Below are positions 5,717-7,234 of a stretch of 7,234 nt of DNA, one piece after another. Numbering within the stretch: the first letter of the stretch is position 1; each line of letters opens with the position of its first letter. The notes beneath the pieces are model-generated. The model searched no databases. It had not been told where the DNA came from and saw only the letters and a program-made list of their open reading frames with translations. The position numbers and the translations under genes were made by a program. Origin of the DNA: SZUA-430 sp964561925 (GTDB taxonomy: Bacteria > Pseudomonadota > Alphaproteobacteria > Micropepsales > Micropepsaceae); the NCBI GenBank assembly GCA_964561925.1, contig CAZLRW010000164.1:1-7234 (forward strand), in the 5' to 3' direction.

Positions 5717-6409
5717 CTAAAAACGCGCTGCGAGCGCGGCGGCGCGAAGGCGCGCCAGTTCCAACGGCGACGATTTCGCGGCCGAGGCCGCCGGCTTCGT
5801 CTCCGATGAGCCGTTTTCCTTGTCGTTCAAGCCCGGTGCGTCGGCGTCGAGGAGTGCGTCCGGGTTTGCACCGATCGACACCACGGAGGCCTCAAGCAGG
5901 ACGTGGCCTTCGAGAAAGTCGATCCCGTATTTCCGCTTCGGATCTTCGGACCACTTCCACTGGCCCGGAATGAAGCCGACCGAGGTCATGCGCAGCGTGC
6001 GCTCGCGCACCTGATGCTCGATCCGCTTGGCGTCGCGATCGGACGAGAAGCGCAGCGACGCTTTCAGCATCCCGTTCTCGACGGCGCGTTTCGACCAGGT
6101 GCCGATCGGCAGCACAGAGCCGCGGTGAAATTGCAGCGCGACCGGGTTCTTGTCGAAGCGGCGGTAGTCCCAGCCCATCTGGTTGATCGTGTCGCCGTAC
6201 GTGTCGACAGCGGCCGACGACAGCGTAAAGCGAAATTCGTCGTCCGACGGCTCACCGGCGTCGAGCTCGATCGTGAGTGCGGCCATGTCAGCAGGCAGAG
6301 GCACGTCACGTCTTTCGACCTCAAAACGCTTAGAGATGCGCTCGAGATCGCAGTCGCGCCAATAGATGCGGTTGCCGCCCCCGAAGAGGCGCCGCTGCAG
6401 TTCCAACAT
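5717..6409 (-). CDS. HK97-type prohead maturation protease (peptidase family S78)
   Basis: Serine protease that cleaves the capsid delta domain inside the prohead and is then lost. Start taken at ATG 6409-6407 with AAGGAA (6422-6417) seven bases upstream, four bases after the portal stop, giving 230 residues; the frame open to 6523 only shadows the portal C-terminus. The catalytic core runs about 60-190. It holds AAVDTYGDTINQMGW (66-80), NPVALQFHRG (88-97) with probable catalytic His95, then LRMTSVGFIPG (139-149) with probable nucleophile Ser143, and LLEASVVSIGANPDAL (171-186) with Glu173 as a likely third residue. The His-to-Ser spacing of 48 is close to that of HK97 gp4. The C-terminal 40 residues are Ala/Ser/Lys-rich and probably disordered, as is common for proteases that trim themselves. 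An in-frame ATG at residue 42 is a possible alternative start. Order portal-protease-capsid is the classic HK97 arrangement. Confidence 0.94.
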   Translation of the reverse strand: MLELQRRLFGGGNRIYWRDCDLERISKRFEVERRDVPLPADMAALTIELDAGEPSDDEFRFTLSSAAVDTYGDTINQMGWDYRRFDKNPVALQFHRGSVLPIGTWSKRAVENGMLKASLRFSSDRDAKRIEHQVRERTLRMTSVGFIPGQWKWSEDPKRKYGIDFLEGHVLLEASVVSIGANPDALLDADAPGLNDKENGSSETKPAASAAKSSPLELARLRAAALAARF

Positions 6410-6413
6410 CGCG

Positions 6414-7234
6414 CTATTCCTTGTCTGGCGGCGGCACCGCCGCCGGATCGCCGTCGCCGCCCGCCGCCGGTTCGCCGGTAACGTCCGAGCCCGGCCCCGG
6501 ATCGCTCGACGGCGGCGTGCCAAGCGGCACGACGTTCGCCGGCTGAAAGATCGTGGCGCCTTTCGGATCGTCGGCCAGCCCGCCCGGCCAGCTCGCCGAC
6601 AATTTGCGGCGGCCCTCGTTCGGCGAAATCACGCTGCCCACGATGCCGATGCGGATCGCCTCGAGCTGGCTCTTCATGTCGGCCCGGTTGAAGTAATCCA
6701 GATCGAACTCGACGCCTTCGCTTTCGCCGTCGAGATCAAAGGCGAAGTTCAATCGCCGTTCCCACCGCTCAGCGTCGCTCGACAGCGTGTGGTTCAGGTA
6801 CATTTGGTTCGCCTGCAGAATGTCGGCGTCGTCCGACATCAGGCCGAGACGGTGCAACGGCACGTCCCAGATGATCGCGGACTTCTTGGCCTGGGCCTCG
6901 ATCGCCTGCACCGTTTGGCTTTCGACCGCGTTGAACTGCTGCGGCTTCCACTTCAAGCCTTCTTCGAGCAGCGCCGTGCTTCCTGTTTTGTCGCCGCCGT
7001 AGTGCTTCTTCCACTCGGACTTCAGCCGCGCGAACGCGGCGTCGCTGAGTTTCTTGTCCGTTTCCAGCACGCCGCCGGGCCGCGCGCCGTTAGCAAACAT
7101 CCGCGCCGCGTGATCCGTCAGCGACAGGCTCAAACCCAGATCGTTGCGCGCCTTGTGGACGCGCGAGATCGCGCTGAGGCCGTCGAGCGTCGCGCCGCGC
7201 ACCTCGAACATGTCGGCCGCCGGAATCCTGTCCG
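6414..7234 (-). CDS. HK97-type phage portal protein, partial (N-terminus off right edge)
   Basis: The frame is open from the right edge to TAG at 6416-6414, giving 272 visible residues; a Met at 7211 lies inside conserved sequence (RIPAADMFEVRG precedes and spans it), so the gene continues beyond the window. The portal forms the dodecameric ring at one vertex through which DNA is packaged and ejected. Visible family features are ISRVHKARNDLGLSLSLTDH (22-41) and the ARMFANGARPGGVL segment (43-56), equivalent to the F-x-N-G-x-x-x-x-G motif. Then come LEEGLKWKPQQFNAVESQTV (89-108) and VPLHRLGLM (124-132), matching the V-P-x-x-x-L-G motif, and the helix ANQMYLNHTLSSDAERWERR (141-160). The last 35 residues are Pro/Gly/Asp-rich and disordered. 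The missing part should be the N-terminal wing and stem entry; a large terminase gene would be expected farther right, outside the window. Confidence 0.95.
   Translation of the reverse strand, partial: DRIPAADMFEVRGATLDGLSAISRVHKARNDLGLSLSLTDHAARMFANGARPGGVLETDKKLSDAAFARLKSEWKKHYGGDKTGSTALLEEGLKWKPQQFNAVESQTVQAIEAQAKKSAIIWDVPLHRLGLMSDDADILQANQMYLNHTLSSDAERWERRLNFAFDLDGESEGVEFDLDYFNRADMKSQLEAIRIGIVGSVISPNEGRRKLSASWPGGLADDPKGATIFQPANVVPLGTPPSSDPGPGSDVTGEPAAGGDGDPAAVPPPDKE

Noticed and set aside
5717..6523. Longer start for the prohead protease at 6523
   Set aside because: The added 38 residues are Arg-rich and overlap the portal C-terminus; ATG 6409 has a good ribosome site and follows the portal stop by four bases.
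1..7234. CRISPR arrays, tRNA genes, insertion sequences, attachment sites, diversity-generating retroelement repeats
   Set aside because: I looked for direct-repeat arrays, tRNA-like cloverleafs, transposase or integrase motifs, reverse transcriptase motifs and paired template/variable repeats and saw none. The repeat at the left end is a diverged protein-level duplication, not a template-variable pair.

Overview
This window is part of the virion-structure module of a tailed double-stranded DNA phage, most likely a prophage. The DNA is GC-rich (about two thirds G+C by eye) with strong G/C preference at third codon positions. That fits a GC-rich Pseudomonadota host such as Burkholderiales or Rhizobiales, but nothing here fixes the taxon. 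Every gene I can support lies on the minus strand, so the module reads from the right edge to the left. The longest plus-strand open frames are antisense shadows produced by the GC-rich codon pattern.

Region by region, in transcription order. (1) 7234-6414: the C-terminal part of an HK97-type portal protein, cut by the right edge. (2) 6409-5717: an HK97-type (S78) prohead maturation protease with recognisable catalytic His and Ser. (3) 5703-4303: an HK97-fold major capsid protein with an N-terminal coiled-coil scaffolding (delta) domain. A GC-rich hairpin at 4263-4285 follows it. (4) 4233-3769: a beta-rich probable capsid-associated (decoration-like) protein. (5) 3764-2837: three small genes I do not recognise by function, with near-touching or overlapping ends. 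(6) 2844-1649: three small phage proteins that look like virion or fibre accessory proteins. (7) 1597-764 and 764-1: two adjacent paralogous genes, each carrying two copies of the same beta-rich domain; the second runs off the left edge.

The portal, protease and capsid protein work together. The capsid protein assembles on the portal using its own delta domain as scaffold, and the protease then trims that domain so the head can expand. The genes downstream probably encode proteins that decorate the head or form fibres, though this rests on position and composition rather than on recognised catalytic domains. No head-tail connector, tail terminator, major tail protein or tape measure is recognisable here. 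The least explained part of the window is the duplicated, twofold-repeated surface-protein pair at the left end, together with the three unrecognised genes after the capsid gene.
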